Made by a program: the position numbers and the translations under genes
In this document: piece after piece, positions 25,201-40,200 of the stretch
Layout of the letters: every line of letters starts with the position of its first letter
Numbering within the stretch: the stretch's first letter is position 1
From: Reticulitermes lucifugus
Lineage: Eukaryota; Arthropoda; Insecta; Blattodea; Rhinotermitidae
DNA length: 64,000 nt
Assembly (NCBI GenBank): GCA_026260175.1
Contig: JAKCWW010000354.1
Span: forward strand, 6,737 to 70,736
Direction of reading: 5' to 3'
The notes under the pieces: model-generated
What the model saw: only the letters and a program-made list of their open reading frames with translations
The model's database searches: none
What the model was told of the DNA's origin: nothing

Positions 25201-28200
25201 GGACAGAAAAAAATAATTAAATAAGAGTTGTAAGTAACCATAAAATACACATCTCAAATGTTAGGCAGTATTCTACTTGCAAAAATTTCATCTATTTTGT
25301 GCAACTGACATACACACACACACACACACACACACATATTAAGAATGCCTCACAAGTGTGAGCTGTCGACGTTGTCAAACTTTCTTCTACGTTCGTGCCA
25401 ATGAAGTGATGTGCACTACATTTAGAGCCATTGCATATACCAAACAACAGACAGACTTCATGCGTAAGGGAACTAATTCTGTCTGTGAGGGCAGTTGCCT
25501 GCATTATTTGTAAGGCTACCATTGTGTCTAACCACAATGCCACATAGGAAATATAGAAGTAAGTCTCAAAATATTCTTAAGCAAGGCACTAGACAAAGGT
25601 GAGCTTTTCCCCACTTTACACCCAGTACCTGTTGCACAGAAGGCTGGAGGAGATGCCTAGCTGTTCTCTGAACAGTGAGTGTGAGGAGAAAGTTTCAGGG
25701 CCCCTACTAATCATCCCGTTATTTGTCCATCACGACAATGAATTAACTCGCCTCGCCGTAATGTTATATCGGCTTGAAACTTTGTATCTCGCTCTGGGCG
25801 AGGAACGTAGTTTGAAGACTTTAATTGCATTCGTTTCAAAGTTTGCCTGCTTTGTTCAATAGAACATAATTTTTAAATGTCAAAAAAGGCACACAGTTTC
25901 TTTGCTTTATTACATTACATCAAATACCCTACAAGTTTTGATTACAATTGCCTTAACGGCGCTACTTACAAACAGGTTTATAACATACTGAAGATCACTG
26001 TGGAGTTCGACATGGCATTGCATTTGGTAATTTTATGTCACTGCAATTCCACAGACATAAATACTTTGTTTCTAACATAATTTTATTACTGCATACATTC
26101 CATAGTTTATGAGTGTTGGCTTCAGATGTTGGCCATTTTCAGGACAGTCACATGCAAGAAACAAAACTGAATGAAGGGATATAAAGATGTAAAATTTGCC
26201 AGCCATATTTTCCGGACTGGGGCAATAAAAGAATTTTAGACTTGTCTTAGATACAGGTCAACATGTGGAATTTATACACCGGGCAAAGCGCCTCTCGTAG
26301 TGTAAAAAGTATCCATCACTGGAAATCCCATTTCATGATGTCCAGCAGCGCCTGCGACTCAGCTGGAATATTCGCGATATCGAGGAATCTTTTTTCTTTA
26401 CAATGGCTCGACAGCCCCTTGGGTACCTAGGCCGCCTTGTTGTTCGAGGCTTCACGATCACACACTTAAGACACACCACAGTCGGTAGGACTCCTCTGGA
26501 CAAGGGACCAGTTCGTCGCAGAGACCTCTACTTGACAACACAACACTCACAAGAGACATATCCATGCCCTAGGCGGGATTCGAACCCACAATCCCAGTAA
26601 GCAAGCGGCCGCAGACCCACGCCTTAGACCGTGCGGCCACTGGGATCGGCTCGAGGAATCTTAGTCTCATTAATTCAATTTTTATCTCGTAACTTGGTGT
26701 GACTTCAGAAAGGAAATTTCTCGATATTTTGGCCTAATCTTGCAGGCCCTTTTACACAGAAATTTGGTTTGTGGTTGTTATTCAGCAGACGGGGCACGAA
26801 TTTTGCAGCAATCCGTCTCGTGTTTAAACATTCTGTTAAGATGCGTTTGCATGTACCATATGATAAGTCTCCGATGTTACAAACGTCGTTAATCGTACGC
26901 CATCTGCCCCCATGGATGACTTGACGCACTTTTTCCACATTTTCATCAGTCCGACTTCACGATGAGCGACCTGAACATTCAAAATCCTCAACCGAAGTTG
27001 TGCAAAATTTTGAAATGTAATGCCATTCAAAGGTTTGTGTTATTTGCATGACGTCATCAGAAAATCTTTCTTAAGCATTTCGTAAGTCCTAGAAGTTAGT
27101 TTCTCGTTGTTAAAACAGAACTTGTTGCAAATTTCGATTCTTTATGATCAGCCGTTTCCCTGGGCTACAACGATAGCAATCAACACGAATACACTTAAAA
27201 GTCAATTGCACGAAAGCGGAACGTTTTGTTATAGTGGCACTCCGCTCTTTTCACAATAAATTAACTCAGCGGTACTTAACGGCCCACATCAATACGGAAA
27301 ATTTTGACGCGCGTCTCTTGTATTTGCAATTTCATGCATTCTCTAAGACAGAGGTTCTTAATCTACAGGTTTCCACCCAAGGATGGGTCGCCATGCTGTT
27401 TGGGGTTGATCGCCATTATCCTCTTGAATAAACTTAAAAGTCTTCCCACACAAGTGTACTAGTGCAGGCGGTGTTATGTGCTGATTTGACAGCTACAGTG
27501 AGTGACGGTACGGTACACAGCTCACATCATATGTGCGCCATACAGAACTAACAAGCATGGAAGAAGAATATCTATTTTGCAGGCACTGCGTGCAGATACA
27601 ACATGTGGAAGCTTCTTAAAATGTAGGGTTCTTTTCCGCTGAAGAAAGGCTAACTTGGAATCACTCTTTCAGTTTGTGCACCGACAATGTTTGGAGCACG
27701 CCAAGTCTTCTGTGTCCGAGTGAAAGAACTTTATTCGCAGGTGAAAATTATTTATCGCCTCGTCCATAGCATAAATCATGCTTCCAGGAGGCAGTCGGAG
27801 AATTTGGACACTATGATGAAAGCGGTGATTCAAGTAGTGAATTCCAGAATGCGAGGTAAACAACAGAAACAGAAAGATTTGTTCTGACTGCACGTAATTA
27901 CTGTGTCACTCGGAGGTCAGGTGGCTGTCACGAAAAAAGTCCTTCAACGAGTTATAGCACGACGCATAGAGGTGGAAAACTTCTTGTCTGGGAAAATAAC
28001 TCATCCCATCTCCCTAATGTTCTCAAACTCCAAGTGTTTATTGCAACGAACCTTGCTTTAGATATGTTTGCCGAAATCAGAAAGTTGAATATGCCAACGT
28101 AAGAATGTGATCAGAGAGTGAGTTACATGTCTACAGAGAAGCTGGCAGCTTTAAAATAAAAGTTGAAATTGTGAAAGAGGATAATGGGAAAAAGAACATA

Positions 28201-31200
28201 GCTTTTCCCAGCATTAAACTTGCTTCTGAAAGTAGAAAATGTTGAATTTTCTTCGGTAAAAAATGTTGTGGTAAAACATTTGAAGAACTAACTCTTGACT
28301 TCGACCGTTACATACCGGCGGATGTGACTAAATTCCTTTGGAAGGGCAGTCGATTTAACATTGACATCGAAAATTTGACTAGAGACATTTCAAGAACTGC
28401 TGGCTTTCAAGAGCAGCTCATCTAGATTAAAAATTACGAGGCAAAGCGCTACAGTTTTAAAACAAACAGAATCGCTGAGTGCTCTATGAATCAAAGTGAA
28501 AAAGAAGAAACAATCCAAGAAAATGGGGTTCTGATGTTTACTACCATTTTATATAATCTGCTTGTGTGAAGCAGGGGTTTTGGAACTTACCGGTAGAAAC
28601 CTAAGCCTTGCAGCCGACTGCAACCAGATGATGAGCTAAGGTGCAGCCTTTCAAATATACAGCACGGTTTGAAGAATTTTCAGAGCTAAGTCAAAATACA
28701 CACGAACATACGGAGGACCCTTTGAACTTTGTAATGTTCTTCTAATACATGTGCTTTTGCAAAACCCTTGTATATTACCAACTAACAAACTAATTAGTAA
28801 TGATGCTTTAATATTATTATTTTGTACAGGAACCTGATTTTCTGAGTGTTACGTTAGTAACAATAATATACTTAATTTATGTAAAACAGTAAAGTAATTA
28901 CAAATATTATTTTTATTAATTCAAAACATAAATTTAGGTCGCGAATCTTCCCCCAAATTTAATGTGGGGGCCCGGCTGAGAAAGGTAAAGAACCCCCGCC
29001 CTAAGGAATTGAGGCCTCATTTACATTAGCTCATTAGCTGTTTTATAGTGATGTCTAGCTTCTGATGGATTGCTTTATTGGAATTGTCACTTTGTAATTC
29101 GGACTCCTAATTCAGCTACAGCAGCAAGCACACATTTAGATGAGCAATCTAACAACAAATCTACAATACAGCTCCAAAACTGTGTTGAAATCCTGCACAT
29201 ATAAACGCGTTGTTAATATACGATTTTTATTAAATTAATCACCCGATTGCTTATTCAAGCTGGGAAAAGAAAAATAGCAGATGAAACTTAGATTTGATCA
29301 ACAACGACACCCGCTGCCGCCGAAGTACCCTGCTGTGGCGGTAAAATCATTCGACATAAAGGAATAATTCTAGTCAACAAAATTAAAACTTAATGCTAAA
29401 CACACATATATAACAATGCCATTAAAGCAAGTGTAAAAACAGACATACATATAAAGCACGTAATGTAAAAGGGAAAGAGATTTAAGTTCATCGTAGGATA
29501 CATGAAGGTATAAATATATATTTTTATATTTTTCAATCAAAAATTTCTATCCTTTTTTTTGTACATGAATAACCTGGAGACAGCCAATGCTGAAGGCAGA
29601 GAATCTGTTGTCATAAGCCGTTTTGCACACAAAGTGATAAAGTTTGTTCATTATTTATTTCTGAAGAATTGCGTTGGCTACTAGGAAACATATTAATAGC
29701 ATTGAAATTTTACTTTATAAACCTAATTGTAAATAGTTCGTTCCTCGGAAGAGTTTTCTTTACTTAGGATTGATGTTTGTAGAGATTTGATGTAATTTAA
29801 GATATAAAAAAGTGTGTGCCCTTTATAGAATTTAAATTTATATGGTAAATTTGAAGATACGTAAAAACGGAGTGCTTGAGAGAATATGTGTATAGGCCTA
29901 ATTTTCGAGCCGTCGAAAGTCAAAGGGCGAATTCAAATTTCTCTGTGAAATATTTGGTTCTTATCACAGTGAGTATTAAGACTACGGTCTTCTAGGACCC
30001 CCGAAATGTTGGTACCTCTCTACCGAAGTATACAGGATCATATCTCGGAAGGCCATAACATTAAGCAGTTCTTGTGTGTTAGTTGTCTTGTTATAAAGCC
30101 TTACTAACGGTCCTCGTCATATTGTTTCCGTTTTAGGCATAATGACTGATGCTTGGTTTCGTAATATTTTTCCTGTAGTGGAACATTGAAGTATAGCACA
30201 ACAAGTCACGCACACCTAACACGTTTACTTTGAAATTGTGTGTGCATGCATGCAAGCATATCTGCAAAATTGTGCTCTTATTATACTCAATATCTTGATA
30301 TTATTTCCATTTATATAATTATTTTGTAATACGCTTTATTGTTCACACAATAATTGAGTACATTACCAATATTTTGGAAACAGTAGTAGTTTTATAAGAG
30401 AACAGGGCTGGGCCATGTTTCAGGCGATTAGTCACCGGTTTGTCACTACGGAGGCCCGTGTTTGGTGCCAGATCAATCCATATGGGATATGTGGTGGGCA
30501 AAGCGGCACTGGGACACATTTTTCTGCGAGTACCTCTGTTTTCCTCAGTCGACATCAATCCACCAATGCTCCGTACTTACATTTCATTACTCTACCGTCG
30601 ACGCAATAGTATAATCTTAGCAACTGAGAGCGTCACTGAATAAAAAAGGCAAGATAGCAGTCAGTGATGACTGAACAGGCGCAGTATGACACGCACATCA
30701 AGAACTCTAATTGTACTGCGGGTACATCAGTTTAATAAAGAAAGAGGAGTGAGGCCCAGGACGATGAAAAAACAACTGAATACTACGGCGTGTGACGTAG
30801 GATGCCACAGCGCGTTCGGGAGAATGTAGCGTTGTTGTCATACGGCGATGCGCGGTGGAGCAAGTCAAAGCTGTGGGTACACAACGTGGTATAACCAGGA
30901 TTATTTTGATAGTGGAAAAGAACTCGTAAGTAAGACATAGAAGTTTCAAAGCACCTGACCAACGCATGACTGTCGGTCAATATTCTTTTGCCGCGGGAAG
31001 TCCTGCCTGTTAATATGAGGGATCACCAAATCCTGGCGGTACTTCGTATCCGTCCTTCTCTTACCCATAGGCGTAACCTGGGGGGACAAGGGGGCGCAAA
31101 TGCCCCCAATTTTTCCTACCTAACAGTAGCTTTTTTTGGCTGCTGAGTTGAAGAGGGGCAAATGAAAAAAATTGGAGAGTTGGGGAAAGGATTGTATGTG

Positions 31201-34200
31201 TATCAAGGACTGGTTCAAACCCATATTTCCCCTCTTTCTTACTTGACTCCTTCGTAAATTAAGTTCCTAATACCCATGGTCGATTTTGCCCCTCAGTGTT
31301 ATTAGCCAAGTTACCCCTATGCTCTTACCTGAAGCCGGGAACATAGTAAGCCTAAAAAATATGGGCATTTTCTGTAGTTCACACAACAGATAATTTCCAG
31401 TGAAAATACCATAACACCTGAAAACTAACCCAAATTTTTAGAACTACTTTGATCTTGAGCGTCACACTGTAGTATTATTATGTAGATAATAATTTTCAAT
31501 CTGCTATAGCATGAAATCTCCGTTCTGTTAGGTCGTTACGTTGGCTGCTCAGGAGATTTCCTGAGCAGCGAGAGGGGTAACACGTATGAAGGCCGATGCT
31601 GTTTGTATAATTTTGTAATACAGCACGATGATAGCTCAATATTTAAAAGCCGAAACACTTTGCTGTAGTGTTTGTGACACAACAGTCACTCATTAAACTT
31701 TTGTTGACGATCATTTCTATCTAATGCAGTAAAACCATTTTTCATTATTTATGCTGTATCCATATGTGTTTACTCAATGTATGTATTGCTACTGACAACC
31801 TGTATGTTATCAAGAGGGTGCCCTTTTATTTGACATAAGTCTCCTCGTTCTATTAGTGTTACCTTTCTTGTCAAAGATAGTGAATTTATATAGCGTTACG
31901 TGAAACTTTTTCTGCAGTGTTAGTTGCAATGATGCCAATGTAAAGTGATGAATCTTGTAATTGTGTGGCTTATTTTGGAACTACATTTAATCAAGGCAAT
32001 GCACAATGCTTTCCTGTTGATATCACTCTTAGAGGTAGATAAACCCACCAAGGCAATCATGCCAGTTACAACCGGCACATATTTGATAGGTACCAAGGTT
32101 CACAATCCGTTATCAATTTCAGGAGAAAGATTGCCTTATAATAATGACTGTTTCATGACCTGACTCAAGGGTCACAGTGTAACGATGCGGTCTCACAATA
32201 ACCTTTGCAAGTCATTACCATACAGTCTGCGTGTATTATTCTGTTGAATGTGACATGAATTCCTGTGGTATAATTCCTTTAAAATGTTTTCATATTTTTA
32301 ATAAATCCATTAGTAATTAACCGCCTGAAGGGCAGTCCGCTCTGATTTCTGTCATCCTTCACCCCTCACAATGTTTAAATACAAAATAAAGGAATAAAAA
32401 CAGTTTCATAATAAGGCTTAAATGTGTTTTAATTTTCATAACAGAAATATGGCGCAAAGGGTTGGAAACTCTCAGAATATATATTCTGTATTTGGATAAT
32501 TCATTTCAGGGCAAATGTAAGGTAACTCAAAAGGTAATTAGTGAAGGAGATTATGCTAACAGAAATGAACAGGAATAAAACTGTGTAATGTAACGACTGA
32601 AATGTGGCAGTGAATTTCACCGCCGACAACAGAAATAATATAAACCCTCTGGGGCCGGGGAGACCTAATATGAACTTAGTTTTCTCAGCATTTACTTCTA
32701 GACCGATCTCCTTACTAGAGACTACTACAGCTTCTGTGTTTTTCTTTACAGCATGTATGCTTCCGCCCAATATATTAACATCATCGGCATAAACTAGAAG
32801 CTGATGTGTAACATTTAATTTCAAGCCCTCCTGGTTTGCCTGAACCCTCCTAATGGCATATTCCAAAGCAAAGTTGACACGCAATGGCGATAAAGCATCT
32901 CCTTATTTCAAACCATTCTTAAGAGGAAATGTGTCAGACAAATGTTTGCCTACCCGGACTCTCCTATAGGTTTTATTTGCACACATTTTTATTAGTCTTA
33001 CTAGTAAAATATGGGTACAAAACTTAATGCGAATATTATACAAGACCTCCCTCCTAACTGAATCATAGGCTTTCTTGAAGTCTATAAATAGCTGATTCAT
33101 TGCCTCACCGTATTCCCATTTTTTCTCAAGTATTTGACGAATGCAAAATATATGATCAATAGCCGACCTGTTATGTCAAAATCCACACTGATGATCTCCA
33201 ATAATTTCCTCTGCATGTGGAGTTAACCTTGACAAAAGAATGATGGATAGAATTTTGTATGTAGTTGATAAAAGTGATATGTCTCGATAATTACTACAAT
33301 CTGTTTTATCACTCTTCTTATAAATAGGTACAATGATTGACTCCTTCCACTGCTCAGGAATCGTTATCCCAAACAGAATTAGAATCTTTTGATTCTCAGA
33401 ATGAATTATCCTACCTCCTGCTTTAATTAATTCTGCTGGAATTTGATCAATACCTGGTGATCTGTGTCTTTTTTAGCTTTTCAACAGCCATCTCAACCTC
33501 AAAGGCACAGGGCTCAGGCACCAGTGGCTCTGCTGTCTGTATTTCAGTCTGCCTAACATTATTAACCCCATGTACATTCAATAGATCAGAGAAGTTATTC
33601 CTCCACCTAGCCAGACTACTATGGGAATCTGCAACCAGATCACCCTTCTCATCCTTGACTATATTATTCGTAGGCTGGTAACCCTTTTTTAAAGTCATTG
33701 ATGCCCCTATACTGTCTCTGATATTCTTGTTCTTAAAGTTTGTTTCAGGTTCATTCATTTTTGCTTTCAGTTATTCCTTATTTTTGTTCCTGAAATGTCT
33801 ACTAGCTTCACGTCTTACATTGTTCAGATGACACAAATTACTTTAGTTTGGATCCTGTAACCACTGCATTTTAGCCTGCTTCCTTTGATATGAAAATTGT
33901 GACATTCTTCATCAAGTCATAGTTTATGCTGCTTCCGTTCATACAGACCTAGACTCTCTTTAGCTGAGATTTTGATATTCTCTCTAATTTTTTTTATATT
34001 GTTCATACCGTGCATTTTCATTTGATCACACGTTTGTCAAACCAACATAATAAGGAACCTAAACATGTCGGATTGATTTTATTATAAAAAGAAGTTATAT
34101 TATATAATAAATAAGAAGTGTGCATTTTGTTGGTTTTAAAGATGTGTGATTTTCTTTAATGTCTTCCCAAAACCTATTTATGTCCTCGCTATCATTTAAT

Positions 34201-37200
34201 TTCTCAAAAGCTGCAGATTCTCCGAAATCTTTATCTGATACTGTTTCCTAACCTCTAGTTCACTTAGCTGCTTGAGATTAAATCTCTCAACATCAAACTT
34301 CTGTGCTGCTTGTTTAATTATCGCCAGTCTTTCCCTAACTTTTGCAACCACCAGATAGTGATCAGTATCACAGTCAGCTCCCCTGAAAGATCGTACATCG
34401 AGTATACTTGAATGCCATCTCTTTATCTATCAATACGTAATCAATCTGATTGTGAGTCTTCCCATCAGGAGAGGTCCGGGTGTATTTATGAATGTTTCGG
34501 TGCTGGGACATCGTGCTCTTAACAACCAGATCTTTTGATGTGGCAAAGTTTACAACTCTAACACCATTATCATTACTATCGTGATGTAAACTTTCATTCC
34601 CAATTGTCGGTTTCAAAGTATCCTCTCTTCCCAGTTTTGCATTAACATCCCCTAACAAAATTTTCATATGGTACTTAGGAAAATGTTAGAAAACCTGTTC
34701 TAAATTCCTCATAGAAACTGTCCTTTGGGTCATCACTTTTCTTCTCAGTTGGTTTATACGCATTCAGAACAATAATATTCACCAGTGACCTGTCAGCACT
34801 ATATATGACATCCTACCCATCATATTTGAGAGGAGAAATGTGAAATATATCTCACGAAACAAAAAATCATATTCAGTTTTTAAACAACTCTTTTCTTACA
34901 TTTTTCGTAAAATTTGTAGAAATGATACACTCACCCAATCCGACTAAACAGTATAAAAGGGCATGTAAAATGTCTATTATCAATATAAAACGCCAGTTTT
35001 CAATCGCACATTAAACCGAATATAACATGTTACCTGGATCTTTTTTTTTAAACTTGTAATTGTGATTGCTTTTTTAGAAGCTGTGAAAGTTGTTAGCAAT
35101 TTCAGAACTTAATAAAACTTTAAGTACTCAAATAACATCATGAAAAGTGTTCCGAAACACTCGAAAAAACATTTTATTAATTCTGGATGTGCGATATGTA
35201 TCGACAATAATATCGTCACAACATACAACTTAACCCCTAGCCTTAACACGGGTGCGACTTCACCCACAAACAAGGCCCTATCTTGAACATGTGAACTGGA
35301 GTGTAAACCTCTTCATAGTATACAAACCAAATATACCACATAAATATGATATAAACATTGCTAGACGTGTATGACTGGAAGTCTATGTGACTAAAGCAGG
35401 CGTTACGGTTATGAGATTTACCTGGATTTCAGTACATTCGTAAAAATGAAGTGAACAATTATTTGACGACCGCGAAAATTCCGTGACATTTGGTTTGCTT
35501 CACATTCTGTACTAGTGTAAGAAAAATACATTTGGAAAGCTAAAGAAGGTTTCTGTCTTGCCTGTGTATTTTTATAACCAACTTGGCTTGTTTTATGCAG
35601 CATATGCAGCAGCATAAATTTTCAGCTAAAGTTTTATCCCGCAATTTCTTCCTTCTGCCCTTTTAACACCCGCTTTTTCTTACTAAACTGCATGTTTATA
35701 AATGCTCTACTTAACTTTCTGCTGCCGTGTTCCCGTATTCCCACTGATCCCAAGCCATATTAATTTCATCCAATGCGGATTCCCCGAAGACACCTCTTTA
35801 AAAAAAACTCAACCCCAGCGCTGGAAGATTTTTTTTGTATTGTAAATGTGTTTGTGCACCTGCCATTGAAATTTAAACCTTCAGAGTGCAAGTAATTTTA
35901 AAATATCCTGAAGAGATAAATCAACTTTCTTAGCCACCCTGTGAAGTAACGGAACTCATTTTCATACAGCATATTAGCGAGGCTTGTGTTTCTGAGACCG
36001 TTCACAGAACTTTTCCAAGCAAAAGAACCGACGCTTCTGGAATGTCAATGTGGCCCTCCTGTTTCAACAGGCGTAATTAGAATTAACTTTTGCATCATTA
36101 GCAACGAGACGGTGCTCTCGGTTACGGCGCAGAAAAGATTCACGCATATCGATTTGAAGCGCCTCTATAGCGGGCGAGTGACATGTGGGGGATCTCTTCT
36201 TAGAAACAACAAATGGAGGGAGATCCAATACTAACGAAGGATGTTTGCCGTACTAAATATTTAGTCAAATTAGACTCTCTTTGTTCGTAATATGACAGGA
36301 TTTACAGTTAATAACTTTACATCTCAAAACAAAGACACTATAATTACAATTCAATAGGTCAGTCTCTTACAACGAAGAGTGTTTATTTGTAAAACACCAA
36401 ATTACATTTGTTAATAAAAACGCTATCCATCGCATTATTCTAAATGACATTTATTAAAACTTCCAAGATAGGTCTAAGCAGCAAAATTATTCTTATAAAG
36501 TCTCTCCCACTTCAAAGACAATCGCAGCTACGCACTCACGAATGAGACTTTGAAGGCAGATTCCTTGGCATATAAGAATTTATCTGCAGTAGAGAAAATG
36601 ACAGTACACCCATAAAATGCAAGACATTAGTGAAATAATTATAACATTTGGTTTAGGAGAAATATAACGAGGAGAATGTTGGCTAAAACTTCGCAGACTT
36701 CAGAAAAATTGGAAAGGTTAAATTCTCCAGGTCTGTAGGAAACGTGGTGAAAGGTTTATGAAATAGAAGTGAAAGGTCGTTGACGGCTTTAAGTAAAGTA
36801 AACTATATTGTGGGTTAGTGTGTCGGAAATTCGTGACTGCCAGGTAACTTTGAGAACAGCCGTCTCTACAGAATTTTAGAAAAAAATCTGTCCATCAATT
36901 TTGGCGCTGATACTTGGCCACAGACGGATAGAAGGACACATGTTCTCCACTTAAGGAGTTTTTTACACGTTGTAAAGAAGGTTTTAGAAAGTAGAGATCA
37001 TGAAGTTTAAAGATAGCATGTGGTGCGTAAGGTAATAACAAGCAACATGTAGTGCTTAAGGAAATAACAAGAAACATGTAGTGCTTAAGGTAATAACAAG
37101 AAACATATAGTGCTTAAGATAGTAACAAGCAACATGTAGTGCTTAAAATGGTAACAAGAAAAATTTATGTACATTTGTCTGATATTCGCAGATTATAACA

Positions 37201-40200
37201 AATTTAATTGGGCCGTAAAAATTAAATTACAGTTATTTTTTAATTTCAGATTGTCTTTTCTTCGCCTTAATCACAGCCATTAAAATTCAACGCAGCAGTG
37301 TAGACTTCAAAGCAATAAAGCATTCGAAGATTGAGACCTTCACCACTCTTTTTACCTCATTCCACACCACAATAACAGTCAATTTACTGTCTTTCGTTCC
37401 ACAGACATACTACGAGTCTTGATGACTAAATAATCGGCCTGATGTTCTGTGAAGCAATTAACAACGTTGGAGAGTTAGCACGATTTGGATCATAAACTGC
37501 GCTTATGAACTAGATTATTGTTACTAAATGTTCGTAAATATTAAATATTATAACTCGAACATTTACTAAAAACGCAATATAATAAAACTGTTAAAAGTAA
37601 TGATGATTATGACATATTCAATTATTAAAATCGTCTTCAAGGGAAATTACCGTACGTCGCTGCGTGTCCCGAAGATCCCGTGTTCGTGTCTCGGCCTGGT
37701 GGTCGGCTGTAGTGATTTGAGGGCGTTTGTTCTAGTCTTTCCAAGTTTTTTCAAAAGTAATACCTGGATAATGAGTTAAAAGGGCCACATACGATTATTT
37801 CCACATTCTTTGCGTCTTGAATAAAACAAGAATCTATCACGGGAAAAATGTACACCTAAGAGCTTTCATTTAAATGTCCATAGCGAATTCCATCTCACGT
37901 GTCGTGAAAGTATCGCTGAATGCCTTCAGGCAATCGCATTCTCTTCACAACTTTGTTATTATAATGGCTGGATCGGGAGATCCAAGTTTGTGAAAAAAGT
38001 ATATGGGATATAGAAGTCCCTTATAATACAAAAGATGGCGGATATTTTTTGAGTGTAATTTCTTTAAGCAGAAATTTTGAAAATGTATGCATACCGGAAC
38101 AATGCTACTGCCTTTACATCAGTTTTATAACTATCTCGAAAACCACAAGACTTTCGGAAAAGTTGTGTTTCGGTGTTATCTACAACTGTTGTCCACAACC
38201 CCTTCAGCAGTCATAAATATTTAGCTAGTCAAGTTCAAAATGCGCGCAGAAACACATGTAAGTCTGCATGTACAGCGTCTATTATTGTTTGCCGATTTTA
38301 AGATAAACTGAAGAGTGTCAACAGATGTAAATTATATCTCCAAATGTCACATTTTAAGAAAATAGTTTCAGCGATTTGAGATTTTTATGAGTCCAGACGG
38401 ACTGAAGAAGAAAGCGATTTTAATAGACATTTTTCAGGGCCAAAAACGAGCCCAAAGTTTTTGGACATGTCCAATAACTTGGGTCTCTGACAGAGGTGCA
38501 CAAATCCGGGGCGTCTAATCGTCCCGGCGACTAAATTTCATATGGTTGTGCCTAATATTCTCAACATAATTATTGCAATTGTCTTCTTACTTACATACAG
38601 AAATGTGTATCAGTTCACATGCACCGAGCATAGTGAGCCGGGCAACAGTGAGATACACTGGTCACTTCAGAACTGTGGGCCCTCAGTATGGAACTTACTT
38701 CACGTCATATCATGTCGTGTCATGTCATGTCTGTAGCCTAGAATTTGCACCTGGCTCCTCGATTTTTGAAAAACTTGTGGAACTCTGGTCTGTTGCATTC
38801 TAGTAGACTTTCATATGGTGGGGCATAGCGAATATGATTTTCTATATTAGTCGAAAGTGTGAAAATTTGTGTCTTTTATTTCTCGTAACGTAAATTTATT
38901 TAATTATGATTAGTACACATAAAATTTAACTCAATTCCAGTACACTTGTTTTTTCACGCTTTTCAAAAACTGGTTGCGTTTCTTATAAATTCAACAATGT
39001 GTGAATATATAGTTGAGTGGCAGCTTCAAGGTCCATCTACCTTATCCGAAGAAGATTCCCGGTTGTCCTACACATTAGGTAGGAGCCGGAGTATGCTTCG
39101 GAATGGACAGGTCCCTGACGCGAATCGAATTTCACTTGCCCAGGGCTTATCAAATCACTTTGTTGCCTGAGCTACCTCAGCTCATCTTACCTTGTTGTAC
39201 TCCATTTACTGAAGACAAATGCAGCTTGCAAATAAATGGAAGGGAAATAGGCACTGTATTTTTGTATCCTGGAGCCCACCCAGCCTACCATTCAGAGGTT
39301 ACCGGGGTTTCTTTCCCTGGGATTAAAGCAACCGAGCAGTGAAGTTGGCCACTCACTCCATCTAGTGCCGAGATTAAGAATGAGTGGAGCTATTCGTCGA
39401 TGGCTTTCAGAAGAACAGATTAATTTTTTGCATTAATAGCCTACCTCGCACTAAATCCAAAGACACTTAGAATATCGATAACCTGTCATGAACGCGCCTG
39501 TCACAGTGGTAGCATGGTCTAGTTTGTACCTCTCCAACATTGCGATCGTGGGTTCGAATGTCACTCGCAGTGTGGATGTACACTTCTGCTAAGCAAGTAG
39601 TTGCTTTACAAAAGAACGGTGTATGCTTGGTGAGCAATTCTGTCTCTGAGCAGGACACAGAACACTTCAAGCAAAAGCTTATTCCCACCAAAATCTATAG
39701 TAGGATATTGTCGTCTGAAATCACACAATATTATCTTTGTCTTCAAGTACGAGTATGCAAATTTCAAAATTAAAGAAACAGCGGAAATCCAATAAAATTA
39801 TCGATAACGTAACATACTAGATTCGGTATATATCTTTGTTTTAAACACAATATTCTCTTGAGAAGGCACTGAGCAGGCTTTCCTGCAAAAGGGTTACAGT
39901 TTTTCTGTCCATTATTCTACTAGTGTCACTTAATTTCATATTTTACATGAAAAATATGGGTTCAGCATGGTTTGCCTGGAATTTCAAATAAATCAAATAT
40001 GATTTCAGCAGCTAATCTGATTAATTTGTAACATCAAAGAATGTAATTGTTTCCATACAAAGCGAAACGCAATGAAACCACCGATGTCTATTAAGTTAAT
40101 TAGCGATTTAACGTTTCAGACGAAAACTCCTGTAGCCTACGCGTGATCGTTCTAATTTGAGGCTACACAGATGTGCACGTAGTCAGTTTGTTTATTGTGT